From Methylobacterium terricola (lineage in GTDB: Bacteria > Pseudomonadota > Alphaproteobacteria > Rhizobiales > Beijerinckiaceae): 64,000 nt of DNA. Location: contig NZ_VDDA01000001.1 of the NCBI RefSeq assembly GCF_006151805.1, positions 852,168 to 916,167 on the forward strand. The letters run 5' to 3'. The notes under the pieces are model-generated. The model had not been told where the DNA came from. It saw nothing but the letters and a program-made list of their open reading frames with translations, and ran no database searches. Numbering within the stretch: the first letter of the stretch is position 1; every line of letters starts with the position of its first letter. Of this stretch, positions 29,171 through 38,458 are shown one piece after another. Made by a program: the position numbers and the translations under genes.

Positions 29171-30883
29171 ATGTCCGCAGGTTTGCAAGGCGCCGCGTCG
29201 AGCCGCGAGGATTTCGCCGCCCTCCTGGAAGAGTCGTTCCGGGAGCACGAGATCACGGAAGGCTCCGTGGTCAAGGGTCGGGTGGTGGCGATCGAGAAGG
29301 ACGTCGCCGTCATCGACATCGGGGCCAAGACCGAGGGCCGCGTCGCCCTCAAGGAGTTCACGGGCCCCGGCCGTGACCAGCCGATCACCGTCGGCGACGA
29401 GGTCGAGGTCTACGTCGACCGCATCGAGAACGCGCTGGGCGAAGCCGTCATCTCGCGCGACAAGGCGCGCCGCGAGGAGAGCTGGGTCAAGCTCGAGAAG
29501 GCGTTCGAGAACAACGAGCGCGTCAGCGGCACGATCTTCAACCAGGTCAAGGGCGGCTATACCGTCGACCTCGACGGCGCCGTGGCGTTCCTGCCGCGCT
29601 CGCAGGTCGACATCCGCCCGGTTCGCGACGTCACCCCGCTGATGGGCACGCCGCAGCCGTTCCAGATCCTCAAGATGGATCGCCGCCGCGGCAACATCGT
29701 GGTGTCGCGCCGCACCGTGCTCGAGGAGAGCCGGGCCGAGCAGCGCTCCGAGCTGGTGGCCAACCTCGAAGAGGGTCAGGTCATCGACGGCGTGGTCAAG
29801 AACATCACCGAGTACGGTGCGTTCGTCGACCTCGGCGGCATCGACGGCCTGCTGCACGTCACCGACATGGCGTGGCGCCGCGTCAACCACCCGTCCGAGG
29901 TGGTCAACATCGGTCAGACCGTCAAGGTCAAGATCATCAAGATCAACCACGAGACGCACCGCATCTCGCTCGGCATCAAGCAGCTCCTGGCCGACCCGTG
30001 GGAGGGCATCGCCGCCCGCTACCCGGTCAACGCCAAGCTCAAGGGCCGCGTGACCAACATCACCGATTACGGCGCCTTCGTGGAGCTGGAGCCGGGGATC
30101 GAGGGCCTGATCCACGTCTCGGAGATGAGCTGGACCAAGAAGAACGTCCATCCGGGCAAGATCGTCTCCACCTCCCAGGAGGTCGAGGTTCAGATCCTGG
30201 AGGTCGATCCGGTCAAGCGCCGCATCTCGCTCGGCCTGAAGCAGACCCTGCAGAACCCGTGGGAGGCCTTTTCCGAGAAGCACCCGCCGGGCACCGAGGT
30301 CGAGGGCGAGGTCAAGAACAAGACCGAGTTCGGTCTGTTCATCGGCCTCGAGGGCGACGTCGACGGCATGGTCCACCTCTCGGACCTCGACTGGAACCGT
30401 CCGGGCGAGCAGGTCATCGACGAGTTCAAGAAGGGCGACGTGGTGCGCGCCCAGGTTCTCGACGTCGACGTCGAGAAGGAGCGCATCTCGCTCGGCATCA
30501 AGCAGCTCGCCGGCGACCCCTTCGCCGATGCCGGTGACGGCATCCGCAAGGGCCAGGTCGTCACCTGCGAGGTGCTCGAGGTCAAGGACTCGGGCATCGA
30601 GGTCAAGATCGTCGATTCCGACCTCCAGGCCTTCATCCGCCGCGCCGACCTCGCCCGCGAGCGCAACGACCAGCGCCCCGAGCGCTTCGCCGCCGGCGAG
30701 AAGCTCGATGCCCGCGTGACGCAGTTCGACCGCAAGGCCCGCCGCGTCCAGCTCTCCATCAAGGCCCTCGAGATGGCCGAGGAGAAGGAGGCGATCGCCC
30801 AGTACGGTTCGGCCGATTCGGGCGCCTCGCTCGGCGACATCCTCGGCGCGGCCCTCAAGGCCCGCCAGGGCGACAAGAAGTAA
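29171..30883 (+). CDS. rpsA: 30S ribosomal protein S1
   Basis: The 570-aa S1 protein binds mRNA on the 30S subunit during initiation. Six S1 RNA-binding repeats run through the protein, with cores such as [40 protein letters not shown] and [20 protein letters not shown]. The ending KARQGDKK is typical of alphaproteobacteria. Codon use is strongly biased to C-ending codons, as in highly expressed genes. It is followed by strong hairpins at 30891-30960. Confidence 0.97.
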   Translation: MSAGLQGAASSREDFAALLEESFREHEITEGSVVKGRVVAIEKDVAVIDIGAKTEGRVALKEFTGPGRDQPITVGDEVEVYVDRIENALGEAVISRDKARREESWVKLEKAFENNERVSGTIFNQVKGGYTVDLDGAVAFLPRSQVDIRPVRDVTPLMGTPQPFQILKMDRRRGNIVVSRRTVLEESRAEQRSELVANLEEGQVIDGVVKNITEYGAFVDLGGIDGLLHVTDMAWRRVNHPSEVVNIGQTVKVKIIKINHETHRISLGIKQLLADPWEGIAARYPVNAKLKGRVTNITDYGAFVELEPGIEGLIHVSEMSWTKKNVHPGKIVSTSQEVEVQILEVDPVKRRISLGLKQTLQNPWEAFSEKHPPGTEVEGEVKNKTEFGLFIGLEGDVDGMVHLSDLDWNRPGEQVIDEFKKGDVVRAQVLDVDVEKERISLGIKQLAGDPFADAGDGIRKGQVVTCEVLEVKDSGIEVKIVDSDLQAFIRRADLARERNDQRPERFAAGEKLDARVTQFDRKARRVQLSIKALEMAEEKEAIAQYGSADSGASLGDILGAALKARQGDKK

Positions 30884-30890
30884 GGGATCC

Positions 30891-30960
30891 GCCCGGGCCT
30901 CCCGGCCCGGGCACCTCGACGAGACCGAACGCCCGCGCAGGCCCCCCTGCGCGGGCGTTC
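30891..30960 (+). terminator. Double hairpin terminator region after rpsA
   Basis: Two perfect stem-loops follow the stop. GCCCGGGCC/GGCCCGGGC is at 30891-30912. A 15-bp stem with GAACGCCCGCGCAGG on its left arm lies at 30927-30960. The second stem is very stable and is followed by TCTCGCG, a weak T tract. Confidence 0.7.
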
Positions 30961-31127
30961 TCGCGTCCGCATCACCCGATGGAGGATGGAAATGCCGCCA
31001 ATCCCGCTCTTGCCGCTGCGCGACGGCCGGGGGTAGAACACCCCGGGAGCGAGTTGCGCCAATGACTTGCAGGCTTGCGGCCTGCGGCGAGGGCACCTCG
31101 GAGGTCACACCAGGATACGGGCGCCGC

Positions 31128-32084
31128 ATGGCCATCGATGCCGAACTTCTCCTCGACCGGCGTGCCTTGCGCCGGAAGCTGTCCGTGTGGCGCGCGATCG
31201 GGGTCGGGGCGCTGATCGTCGCCGCCGGCGCCGTCGGCTGGCGGGCGGCCGGGGGCAGGGGGCTGTCCGCCGTCACGCCGCAGATCGCCCGCATCAGCAT
31301 CGACGGCTTCATCGCCGGCAGCGAGAAGACCCGCGAGCTGATGAAGCGCGTCGGCGATTCGAGCGCCGTCTCGGGCGTCGTGGTCTCGATCAACTCGCCG
31401 GGCGGCACCACCACCGGCTCGGAAGAGCTCTTCCGCAACCTGCGGGCGCTGGCCGAGAAGAAGCCGATCGTCGCCTTCGTCGACGGCACCGCGGCCTCGG
31501 GCGCCTACATCACGGCGATCGCCGCCGACCATATCGTGGCGCGCGAGACCTCGCTCGTCGGCTCGATCGGCGTGCTGTTCCAATACCCGGAGGTGTCCGG
31601 CCTCCTCGACAAGATCGGCGTGAAGGTCGACGAGGTGAAGTCCTCGCCGCTCAAGGCGGAGCCGAGCGGCTTCCACCCGACCCCGCCGGAGGCCCGCGCC
31701 GCCCTCCAGGCGATCGTCGGCGACACCTACGGCTGGTTCAAGGACCTGGTGGCCGAGCGCCGCAAGATGAACCCCGACCAGATCAAGACGGTGGCGGACG
31801 GGCGGGTGTTCAGCGGCCGGCAGAGTGTGCCGCTCGGCCTGATCGACGAAACCGGCAGCGAGCGACAGGCCATCGCCTGGCTCGAGCGCGAGAAGGGCAT
31901 CCCCAAGAACCTGCCGGTGCGGGACTGGAAGCCGCGCTCCGACAACCGCTTCGGCCTGTTCTCGGCCGCGGCGGCCGGCGCCGGCCTGCTGGGATACGAC
32001 GACCTCGCCGCGCGGCTGCGGCAGGCCGGGGACGAGACGGCGAGCCTGACCCAGGGCGGCCTGCTCGCGGTCTGGCGCCCATAA
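31128..32084 (+). CDS. sppA: Signal peptide peptidase SppA
   Basis: This 318-aa membrane-anchored serine protease degrades cleaved signal peptides. It has one N-terminal helix (about 21-38), the ClpP-like core with VSINSPGGTTTGSEE, nucleophile Ser124 (TAASGAY) and general base Lys176 (SSPLKAEPSGF). This is the short (half-size) SppA type. The start at MAIDAELLLDRR was chosen; 22 upstream in-frame residues look unlike the family. The next gene downstream is ihfB, an arrangement common in proteobacteria (rpsA-ihfB region). Confidence 0.92.
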   Translation: MAIDAELLLDRRALRRKLSVWRAIGVGALIVAAGAVGWRAAGGRGLSAVTPQIARISIDGFIAGSEKTRELMKRVGDSSAVSGVVVSINSPGGTTTGSEELFRNLRALAEKKPIVAFVDGTAASGAYITAIAADHIVARETSLVGSIGVLFQYPEVSGLLDKIGVKVDEVKSSPLKAEPSGFHPTPPEARAALQAIVGDTYGWFKDLVAERRKMNPDQIKTVADGRVFSGRQSVPLGLIDETGSERQAIAWLEREKGIPKNLPVRDWKPRSDNRFGLFSAAAAGAGLLGYDDLAARLRQAGDETASLTQGGLLAVWRP

Positions 32085-32144
32085 GGCCAGACGCCCCGCG
32101 CCTCCTTCCCGGCCAGCCCCGCCTCTCCCGAGACCGTACCGACC

Positions 32145-32471
32145 ATGATCAAGTCCGAGCTGGTGCTCAAGATCGCCGAGCAGAACCCGCATCTGTATCA
32201 GCGCGACGTCGAGAACATCGTCAACGCCATCCTCGACACCATCGCCGACGCGCTCGCGCGGGGCGACCGGGTCGAGCTGCGCGGCTTCGGCGCCTTCTCG
32301 GTCAAGCGGCGGGAGGCGCGGCGCGGCCGCAACCCGCGCACCGGCGCCGCCGTGGCGGTGGCCGAGAAGGCGATCCCGGTATTCAAGACCGGCAAGGAGA
32401 TGCGCCTGCGCCTGAACGCCGCCGGGATCGGCGCCGACGAGCCGAGCCGGGCCGAGGCCGCCGTGAGCTGA
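32145..32471 (+). CDS. ihfB: Integration host factor subunit beta
   Basis: The 108-aa DNA-bending protein begins [23 protein letters not shown]. It has the HU/IHF core [25 protein letters not shown] with the Pro that intercalates into DNA, and then [18 protein letters not shown]. This matches IHF-beta rather than HU. It pairs with IHF-alpha (not here) to shape recombination, replication and promoter DNA, including phage att sites. Confidence 0.94.
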   Translation: MIKSELVLKIAEQNPHLYQRDVENIVNAILDTIADALARGDRVELRGFGAFSVKRREARRGRNPRTGAAVAVAEKAIPVFKTGKEMRLRLNAAGIGADEPSRAEAAVS

Positions 32472-32613
32472 CGCCGAATCGATGGCGTCGAGCCGGTCCT
32501 GACGCACCGTCGCCACTGGCGCTCGAACGCCGGCGCGTTACAACTTTGCCCGCGGGGCTCCGTCCGGCGGCCCCGCTTCCCTCCGCATCACCGACGAAAG
32601 ACCGGGTTTCCCG

Positions 32614-32970
32614 ATGATCCGCTTCCTCAAGGGCCTGATCCTGCTGCCCATCGCGATCGTGGTCGTGCTGCTGGCGGTGGCCAACCGCCAGCCGGTGATG
32701 CTGTCCTTCGATCCGTTCACCGACGGGACGCCGGCCTTCAGCCTGCAATTGCCGCTCTACGCGCTGATCTTCGCCGCGGTGGCGCTCGGCGTCGTCGTCG
32801 GCGGCGTCGGCTCCTGGCTCGGCCAGGGCGACAACCGCCGCGACCGCCGCGCCAAGGGCCGCGAGCTCAACCGCCTGCGCGGCGAGACCGAGCGCCTGCG
32901 CCAGACCGTCGCCGCCACCACCCCGACCGTCGGCCGCACCGCGCTCCCGGCCCCGGTCAGCCGGGCCTGA
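32614..32970 (+). CDS. LapA-family membrane protein (DUF1049)
   Basis: The 118-aa inner-membrane protein has two N-terminal helices (LKGLILLPIAIVVVLLAVAN and LPLYALIFAAVALGVVVGG) enclosing PVMLSFDPF. A charged cytoplasmic coil follows (RDRRAKGRELNRLRGETERL). This is the LapA/DUF1049 pattern, linked in enterobacteria to lipopolysaccharide assembly control. Only 2 bp separate it from the next gene. Confidence 0.85.
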   Translation: MIRFLKGLILLPIAIVVVLLAVANRQPVMLSFDPFTDGTPAFSLQLPLYALIFAAVALGVVVGGVGSWLGQGDNRRDRRAKGRELNRLRGETERLRQTVAATTPTVGRTALPAPVSRA

Positions 32971-32972
32971 CC

Positions 32973-33911
32973 ATGCGGTGGATCGGCGAGGGCGAGATCG
33001 ATGCGGCCCTGACCCCGGCCCGCATGGTCGAGGCGCTGGCGACCGCGTTCCGGGCCGGCGCGACCGCGCCGACCCGCCATCACCACGCCATCGAGACCGC
33101 GCCGGACGGCGCCTCGCTCCTCCTGATGCCGGCCTGGACCGCCGACTATGTCGGCGTGAAGATCCTGACGCTGTTTCCGGGCAACCCGGCGAAGGGCCTC
33201 GAGACGATCCAGGGCGGGGTGCTCCTGTGCGACGGCCGCGACGGCCGGCCCCTGGCGCTCCTCGACGGCGCCCGCCTGACCCTGTGGCGCACCGCCGCCG
33301 CCTCGGCGCTGGCCGCCCGCCACCTCGCCCGGGACGATACCGCGCGAATGGTGATGGTGGGCTCCGGCGCCCTCGCCCCCGCGCTGATCCGCGCCCACGC
33401 CGCCGTCCGGCCGATCCGCGACGTCGCGATCTGGAACCGCCGGGCCGAGGGGGCGGCGCGCCTCGCCGCATCGCTCCGCGCCGAGGGCATCCCCGCCCGT
33501 CCGGTCACCGACCTCGCGGCGGCGGTCGGCGATGCGGACCTCGTCTCCTGCGCCACCCTGTCGACCGAACCGCTGGTGCGGGGCGCCTGGCTGCGGCCCG
33601 GCACCCATCTCGACCTCGTCGGCGCCTTCACGCCGACGATGCGCGAGGCCGACGACGAGGCCCTGCTGCGCGGGCCGGTCTACGTCGACACGCCCGACGC
33701 GCTCAAGAAGGGCGGCGACGTCGCGGTGGCGATCCAGTCCGGGGCGCTCGCGGCCGAGGCGGTTGCCGGCGATCTGACCGCCCTCTGCCGGGGCGAGGCG
33801 CACGGCCGCCGGAGCCCGCACGAGATCACCGTCTTCAAGTCGGTCGGCGCCGCGATCGAGGACCTCGCCGCCGCGGCGGCGGTGTGGGAGAGCCTGGCGC
33901 CGCCGGCCTGA
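32973..33911 (+). CDS. Ornithine cyclodeaminase / mu-crystallin family protein
   Basis: The 312-aa protein contains the family motifs GVKILTLFPGNPAKGLETIQG, LLDGARLTLWRTAAASALAA, a Rossmann start MVMVGSGALAPALIRAHA, and DLVGAFTPTMREADDE. Members deaminate ornithine to proline or reduce delta-1-pyrroline-2-carboxylate. The second activity is the safer guess for genes outside arginine pathways. It is nearly abutting the LapA-like gene and probably cotranscribed. Confidence 0.87.
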   Translation: MRWIGEGEIDAALTPARMVEALATAFRAGATAPTRHHHAIETAPDGASLLLMPAWTADYVGVKILTLFPGNPAKGLETIQGGVLLCDGRDGRPLALLDGARLTLWRTAAASALAARHLARDDTARMVMVGSGALAPALIRAHAAVRPIRDVAIWNRRAEGAARLAASLRAEGIPARPVTDLAAAVGDADLVSCATLSTEPLVRGAWLRPGTHLDLVGAFTPTMREADDEALLRGPVYVDTPDALKKGGDVAVAIQSGALAAEAVAGDLTALCRGEAHGRRSPHEITVFKSVGAAIEDLAAAAAVWESLAPPA

Positions 33912-33944
33912 GCCGGTTTGCGACCGCCGGATTCGACCCCGTCC

Positions 33945-33980
33945 GCGTCATCCCCGGGCCGCGACGCGGAACCCGCGATG
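33945..33980. repeat. Short dispersed palindrome, copy 3
   Basis: GCGTCATCCCCGGGCCGCGA and CGCGGAACCCGCGATG form the third, more diverged member of the family at 13731 and 25080. It lies between the ornithine cyclodeaminase-type gene and trpF. Confidence 0.55.
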
Positions 33981-34062
33981 GGAGGGAAATGGCGACGAGG
34001 CAGGCGTGCGAATCGCCCTTCCACCTCCCGCGCCACGTGCGGGACGAACCGGATCGGCCTAT

Positions 34063-34800
34063 ATGGAGCGGATGTCGCCCGCTCCTGCCCGAACCTGCCT
34101 CGTCAAGATCTGCGGCCTCAGCACGCCCGAGACGCTGGAGGCCGCGATCGCCGCCGGCGCCGACCAGATCGGCCTGGTCCATTTTCCCAAGAGCCCGCGC
34201 CACGTCGACCTCGCCCTCGGCGCCGCCCTGTCGCGGCAGGCCCGGGGCCGGACCGAGCGCGTCGTCCTGCTGGTCGACCCCGACGACGCTCTCGTCGATG
34301 CGGTGATCGAGGCGCTGGACCCGGACTGGCTCCAGCTCCACGGCCGTGAGAGCCCGGAGCGGGTCGCGGCCCTGCGCACCCGCATCGGACGCCCGGTGAT
34401 GAAGGCGCTCGGCATCGCGACCGCCGACGACCTCGCCCGCGCGGCCGGCTACGCGACCAGCAGCGACCGGCTTCTCTACGACGCCAAGCCCGCGCCCGGC
34501 GCGGTTCTGCCGGGCGGCAACGGCCACGCCTTCGACTGGTCGCTGCTGGCGGGCGCCGGCCGCGACGACCCGTTCATGCTCTCGGGCGGCCTGACCTCCG
34601 AGACCGTCGCCGAGGCCGTCGCGATCACCGCCGCGCAGGCCGTCGACGTGTCGTCGGGCGTCGAGAGCGCCCCCGGCGTGAAGGACCCGGACCGCATCGC
34701 CGCCTTCGTGGCGGCGGCCAAAGCCGCCGCAGGCGGAGAGACGACCGCCGGGACGGCTGCGTCCGCAGCGCAAATTGCCCCAGCGGCGCGAAGGGCGTAA
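34063..34800 (+). CDS. trpF: Phosphoribosylanthranilate isomerase
   Basis: The 245-aa TIM-barrel enzyme makes the third committed step of tryptophan synthesis. It has [17 protein letters not shown] (catalytic Cys), [40 protein letters not shown] and [14 protein letters not shown] (catalytic Asp, phosphate site). Two close ATGs (34063, 34072) could start it. A tail of about 25 residues extends beyond the usual end and is Ala-rich. It is followed by trpB, 56 bp away. Confidence 0.93.
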   Translation: MERMSPAPARTCLVKICGLSTPETLEAAIAAGADQIGLVHFPKSPRHVDLALGAALSRQARGRTERVVLLVDPDDALVDAVIEALDPDWLQLHGRESPERVAALRTRIGRPVMKALGIATADDLARAAGYATSSDRLLYDAKPAPGAVLPGGNGHAFDWSLLAGAGRDDPFMLSGGLTSETVAEAVAITAAQAVDVSSGVESAPGVKDPDRIAAFVAAAKAAAGGETTAGTAASAAQIAPAARRA

Positions 34801-34856
34801 GGCCGCCGCCGAGGACGATGTTTCGCCCAAACCTTCCAGATGCAAGGGCTCCTGCC

Positions 34857-36077
34857 GTGACCGCTCCCCAGAATCCGAACTCGTTCCGCACCGGCCCCGA
34901 CGAGCGCGGCCGCTTCGGCATCTTCGGCGGCCGCTTCGTGGCCGAGACCCTGATGCCCAACATCCTCGCTCTGGAAAAGGCCTATGCCGAGGCGAAGGCC
35001 GACCCGTCGTTCCAGGCCGAGATGACGAGCTACCTGACGCACTATGTCGGCCGGCCGAGCCCGCTCTACTACGCCGAGCGGCTCTCCGAGCATCTCGGCG
35101 GCGCGAAGATCTACTTCAAGCGTGAGGAGCTGAACCACACCGGCTCGCACAAGGTGAACAACGTGCTGGGCCAGATCCTGCTCGCCCGGCGCATGGGCAA
35201 GCCGCGGATCATCGCCGAGACGGGAGCGGGCCAGCATGGCGTCGCCACCGCGACGCTCTGTGCCCGGTTCGGCCTGAAATGCGTCGTTTACATGGGCGCG
35301 GTCGACGTGGAGCGGCAGAAGCCGAACGTGTTTCGGATGAAGATGCTCGGCGCCGAGGTGGTGCCGGTGGAATCCGGCACGCGCACCCTCAAGGACGCGA
35401 TGAACGAGGCCCTCCGCGACTGGGTCACCAACGTCGCCGATACCTTCTACTGCATCGGCACGGTGGCGGGCCCGCATCCCTACCCGGCGATGGTGCGCGA
35501 CTTCCAGTCGATCATCGGCATCGAGACCAAGGCGCAGATGCTGGAGCAGGAGGGCCGCCTGCCTGACTCGCTCGTCGCCTGCATCGGCGGCGGCTCGAAC
35601 GCCATGGGGCTGTTCCATCCCTTCCTCGACGATCGCGAGGTCGCGATCTACGGCGTCGAGGCGGCCGGTCACGGCGTGTCGAGCGGCCTGCACGCCGCCT
35701 CGCTCTCCGGCGGCAAGCCGGGCGTGCTGCACGGCAACCGCACCTACCTGCTTGTGGACGGCGACGGCCAGATCGCCGATGCGCACTCGATCTCCGCCGG
35801 CCTCGACTATCCGGGCATCGGTCCCGAGCATGCCTGGCTGCACGAGATGGGCCGCGTCACCTACCTGTCGGCGACCGACAGCGAGACCCTGGAGGCGTTC
35901 CGGCTCTGCTCGCTGATGGAGGGCATCATCCCCGCCCTGGAGCCGGCCCACGCGCTCGCCAAGGTCAAGGAGCTCGCCCCCCGCCTGCCGCGCGACCACC
36001 TGATGGTCGTCAACCTCTCGGGCCGCGGCGACAAGGACATCCCCCAGGTCGCCGAGATCCTGGGCGACGCGCTCTGA
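34857..36077 (+). CDS. trpB: Tryptophan synthase beta chain
   Basis: The 406-aa PLP enzyme joins indole and serine to give tryptophan. It has [18 protein letters not shown] lysine Lys99 in [20 protein letters not shown], and phosphate-binding [12 protein letters not shown]. The GTG start ([18 protein letters not shown]) was chosen because AAGGG lies 8 nt upstream and the family starts there. An in-frame ATG 39 bp earlier adds an atypical leader. trpA normally follows trpB but is not present; the mobile element begins 160 bp downstream. Confidence 0.95.
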   Translation: MTAPQNPNSFRTGPDERGRFGIFGGRFVAETLMPNILALEKAYAEAKADPSFQAEMTSYLTHYVGRPSPLYYAERLSEHLGGAKIYFKREELNHTGSHKVNNVLGQILLARRMGKPRIIAETGAGQHGVATATLCARFGLKCVVYMGAVDVERQKPNVFRMKMLGAEVVPVESGTRTLKDAMNEALRDWVTNVADTFYCIGTVAGPHPYPAMVRDFQSIIGIETKAQMLEQEGRLPDSLVACIGGGSNAMGLFHPFLDDREVAIYGVEAAGHGVSSGLHAASLSGGKPGVLHGNRTYLLVDGDGQIADAHSISAGLDYPGIGPEHAWLHEMGRVTYLSATDSETLEAFRLCSLMEGIIPALEPAHALAKVKELAPRLPRDHLMVVNLSGRGDKDIPQVAEILGDAL

Positions 36078-36086
36078 TTCCACCCA

Positions 36087-36111
36087 GCGCCTCGCTGTCG
36101 TGGCGAGGCGC
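36087..36111 (+). terminator. Hairpin after trpB
   Basis: A perfect 9-bp stem GCGCCTCGC/GCGAGGCGC with a 7-nt loop starts 10 bp after the trpB stop. It is followed by A rather than T residues, so intrinsic termination is doubtful. Confidence 0.4.
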
Positions 36112-36132
36112 AAAAAGGCCTGCGACGGTTCC

Positions 36133-36162
36133 TTGACAGGCCCGGCCACCTCCCCCTATATC
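36133..36162 (+). promoter_or_regulatory. Promoter of tRNA-Met
   Basis: A perfect TTGACA -35 is followed by an 18-bp spacer and TATATC as -10, placed 40 bp before the tRNA. This is the clearest housekeeping promoter in the window. Confidence 0.75.
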
Positions 36163-36201
36163 CGCGCCACCGCAGAGCCGGACACGCACCGGCCACCGCG
36201 C

Positions 36202-36278
36202 GGCGGAGTAGCTCAGTTGGTCAGAGCAGAGGAATCATAATCCTTGTGTCGGGGGTTCAAATCCCTCCTCCGCTACCA
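36202..36278 (+). tRNA. tRNA-Met (CAT), elongator type
   Basis: This 77-nt tRNA has acceptor GGCGGAG/CTCCGCT (one G-T pair), D arm GCTCAGTTGGTCAGAGC, anticodon loop ATCATAA on stem GAGGA/TCCTT, T arm GGGGGTTCAAATCCC-type, and encoded CCA. Anticodon CAT plus this overall sequence matches elongator tRNA-Met rather than the initiator. The lysidine-modified Ile type remains a remote alternative. The mobile element is inserted at its 3' half, leaving it intact. Confidence 0.93.
36235..36278. other. Left attachment site (attL) in the 3' half of tRNA-Met
   Basis: The recombinase gene of the element runs into the tRNA gene on the opposite strand. Its last 13 residues (VAEEGFEPPTQGL) and stop are the exact antisense translation of the tRNA 3' half. 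Integration must therefore have occurred within or at the end of this stretch. A second copy of the tRNA 3' end, marking attR, is not found in the window. Confidence 0.65.
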
Positions 36279-37863
36279 CTAAAACCCCACTAAGGGTTTC
36301 CGGCCGCCCTCGGGCTACTAAAGCTGTTAGGCGGCCTTTCACTTCGACCTCTATGCCTTGACGACGAGCGCCGGGCAGGACCGTGACGGTCTCGATAAGG
36401 CCTCGGAACGTCTGCACGAGATGGCGGCTTGCTTCGTCGGTCGCCCGTGCATGGTCGCTCAACCTCCCCGAGAGATCCTTGATCTGCGCCAGGTAGCTGG
36501 TGACGACGTTCTCCTCGATCGTGAGCAGGTTGGGCGTGTCGGACAGCTGGGCAAGCTCGATCTCCAGGGTCGCCTGCTCTGACTTGATCGTCGGCAAGCG
36601 CGCCGCAGCGTCGGCCTCGGTGACGAAGCCCTTTAGATAGCCACTCATCAACCGGGCGTGTTCCGCCTCCAGGGCCTTCAGCCGACTTTCGAGCTTGGCA
36701 CGCTCACCGCCTGAGCCCGAAGCTAACCGCCGCCGAGCCTCGTTGTAGCGCGACACGTAGATATCGATCAGCCGGCGGTCCCGTAACGCCTCCTCCATGC
36801 CAGACACCACGGCCTGCTCGATCAGGGGCAGGTAGACGATGCGGCGGTTGTCGCAGCATCCACTTTCCCGCACAGCCGAGCATCGGACCCGCGTCTTGCC
36901 GGTGTGGTCCCGATCATGAACCGAGAGGCCAGAGCCGCACGCATGACAGCGTAGGAGGCCCGAGAGCAGGTAGGGCTGTCGCCGCACGAATTGCGGGTAG
37001 TCGTTGGTCCTAGTCGCCTTCACGGCCCGGACACGGTCCCACACATCATCAGACACGATGCGGAGGCGAGGGGCCTCGACGGCTTGCCACAGCTCCTTCG
37101 GGTTCGGTCGCGAGACGCGCCGGCCCGTATCGGGGTTCTTGAGCATCTGGACCTTGTTCCAGACGATCCGCCCCACATACAGCTCGTTGAAGACGAGCCC
37201 CGTTCCCCGTGCCGAGTTGCCATTGATGGTCGAGGCGTTCCAGTGACGGCCGCGGGGAGGGGGCACGCCTTCCCGGTTCAGGTCCGAGGCGATATCGCGA
37301 GGCTGGCGGCCGTTGGCGTACTCCGTGAGAACGCGCCGGACGATCGCCGCCTCGGCCTCATCGATAGCGAGTTCACCCCGTTGCCCGGGTACGGGTCGGT
37401 AGCCGTAGGCTCGGCCTCCGGCGTGCCGCCCGCTTCGGATGACGCCTGCCATACCCCGACGTACCTTCTTGGCGCCCTCCTCACGCTGCATTTGCCCAAC
37501 CAAGCCGAAGAGGCCTGCCATGGTCGCATCCAGCTTGCCGCCGCTATGGACGGACCGGAGTTCGATCCCGAGAAAGGTGAAGCGGTCGAACAGATCGCCG
37601 GTGTCTCTCATGGACCGGGCGAGGCGGTCGGAATGCTCGACGATCACAGCATCAAAGGCGTGCTCCCGAGCCTGTGCCATGAGGCTGATCAGGCCATCGC
37701 GACCGAGGATCGAAGCGCCGGACTTGGCTCGATCGCAGTAGGTAGCGACGACAGCGAAACCCTCTCGTTGCGCGTAGGCCCGGCAGATCGCGACCTGATC
37801 CTCGACAGAGCGCTCGTTCTGGAGGTCCGTCGAGAACCGCGCATAGATCGCCGCTCGCTTCAT
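36235..37863 (-). CDS. Large serine recombinase (integrase of the element)
   Basis: The 542-aa recombinase has an N-terminal resolvase domain (about 1-145) with nucleophile Ser11 in YARFSTDLQ and VEHSDRLARSM. Next comes the recombinase domain (about 155-280; GYRPVPGQRG, IASDLNREGVP) and a zinc ribbon (CHACGSG...RCSAV...SGCC, near 310-340). A C-terminal coiled-coil (about 370-450) completes the layout of phage-type large serine integrases. Its 3' end lies in the tRNA. Its ATG overlaps the stop of a 51-aa gene (TAATG), so it is the last gene of a coupled operon. Confidence 0.92.
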   Translation of the reverse strand: MKRAAIYARFSTDLQNERSVEDQVAICRAYAQREGFAVVATYCDRAKSGASILGRDGLISLMAQAREHAFDAVIVEHSDRLARSMRDTGDLFDRFTFLGIELRSVHSGGKLDATMAGLFGLVGQMQREEGAKKVRRGMAGVIRSGRHAGGRAYGYRPVPGQRGELAIDEAEAAIVRRVLTEYANGRQPRDIASDLNREGVPPPRGRHWNASTINGNSARGTGLVFNELYVGRIVWNKVQMLKNPDTGRRVSRPNPKELWQAVEAPRLRIVSDDVWDRVRAVKATRTNDYPQFVRRQPYLLSGLLRCHACGSGLSVHDRDHTGKTRVRCSAVRESGCCDNRRIVYLPLIEQAVVSGMEEALRDRRLIDIYVSRYNEARRRLASGSGGERAKLESRLKALEAEHARLMSGYLKGFVTEADAAARLPTIKSEQATLEIELAQLSDTPNLLTIEENVVTSYLAQIKDLSGRLSDHARATDEASRHLVQTFRGLIETVTVLPGARRQGIEVEVKGRLTALVARGRPETLSGVLVVAEEGFEPPTQGL

Positions 37864-38018
37864 TACCGCTTCGCCTTCATCGCTGGGTTTCGGCCGGCCA
37901 GAGCTGCGTGATGGTCACGCTGGGCTGCCGCGTCCGCAAGGGCTTCGACGAACCGGACGAGGTCGGGGTCGAGAGGAGCCAGGCTCCGCGCCCGACGTGT
38001 GTCGAGCTGGATCACCAT
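37863..38018 (-). CDS. Small protein upstream of and overlapping the recombinase gene
   Basis: This 51-aa frame (MVIQLDTRRARSLAPLDPDL... ending NPAMKAKR) has GGAG 8 nt before its ATG. Its stop overlaps the recombinase ATG as TAATG, a strong sign of real translation. It also overlaps the stop of the preceding repeat-protein gene. It is basic and predicted helical (VRFVEALADAAAQRDHHAAL). A recombination directionality factor or a simple translational coupler are both possible; no homology is claimed. Confidence 0.6.
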   Translation of the reverse strand: MVIQLDTRRARSLAPLDPDLVRFVEALADAAAQRDHHAALAGRNPAMKAKR

Positions 38019-38458
38019 GTGCGCTGCTCCCCGCTCCTTGCCGCGCCGTGCGCTTGGTTTTCCGGGGCGGCCGACGGCTGAAGAAGGAGCAGCGCGCAGG
38101 AAGCTCTATCCTGCTTCCACGTGCCGATAGTGTCATTTGTGCCGGTAGGGGCCTCACCGGATCGGTGTAGGCCGCGATCTCGGATGGTGGCAGCGATCGA
38201 CATGCGACCCACTCTATATCCAGAACCCGTGCCGATAGCGTCATTAGTGCCGGTAGCCGGCTTGTCCGGGCGACACAGCCGGCGATCATGCACGGAGGCG
38301 AGTGTCCGTTTATGGCACTCGTTATACCGGGAGCGCGTGCCAATAGTGTCGTTGGTGCCGATAGGTTCGGTCAGGACGTTCGCGAAGAGTGCTGCCGGCA
38401 CTAATGGCACTACCGGCACAGCGGGCCCTCCGAACCAAGTCGCCGCCGCGTCTGTCAT
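38012..38458 (-). CDS. Protein built on 36-residue tandem repeats (GTNDTIGT motif)
   Basis: The 148-aa frame overlaps the DUF3987 gene stop as ATGA and runs 7 bp into the start of the next small gene, so both ends are tied to the operon. The motif GTNDTIGT (or GTNDAIGT) recurs at residues 34-41, 70-77 and 106-113, exactly 36 apart, with related sequence between (ASVHDRRL versus AATIRDRGL). Near the N terminus PAVPVVPLVPAA is encoded by an inverted copy of the same DNA repeat. Whether the protein or the repeated DNA is selected is open. Confidence 0.5.
   Translation of the reverse strand: MTDAAATWFGGPAVPVVPLVPAALFANVLTEPIGTNDTIGTRSRYNECHKRTLASVHDRRLCRPDKPATGTNDAIGTGSGYRVGRMSIAATIRDRGLHRSGEAPTGTNDTIGTWKQDRASCALLLLQPSAAPENQAHGAARSGEQRTW
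38121..38419. repeat. Cluster of four 28-bp repeats (three direct, one inverted)
   Basis: Each unit is two direct decamers of the form GTGCCGATAG/GTGCCGGTAG separated by 8 bp (TGTCATTA-like). Units are at 38121-38148, 38229-38256 and 38337-38364, spaced exactly 108 bp, with an inverted unit at 38392-38419. Two more, inverted, lie 20 kb away at 58621-58735. They look like iterons or protein-binding sites, although three also encode the GTNDTIGT motif. Confidence 0.75.

Noticed and set aside
28661..31489. A 942-codon leftward frame across rpsA
   Set aside because: It is exactly antisense to ribosomal protein S1, whose family motifs and codon bias are unmistakable.
38121..38419. CRISPR array
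   Set aside because: The repeats are few, imperfect, partly inverted and spaced 108 bp with related spacers; no cas genes are present.
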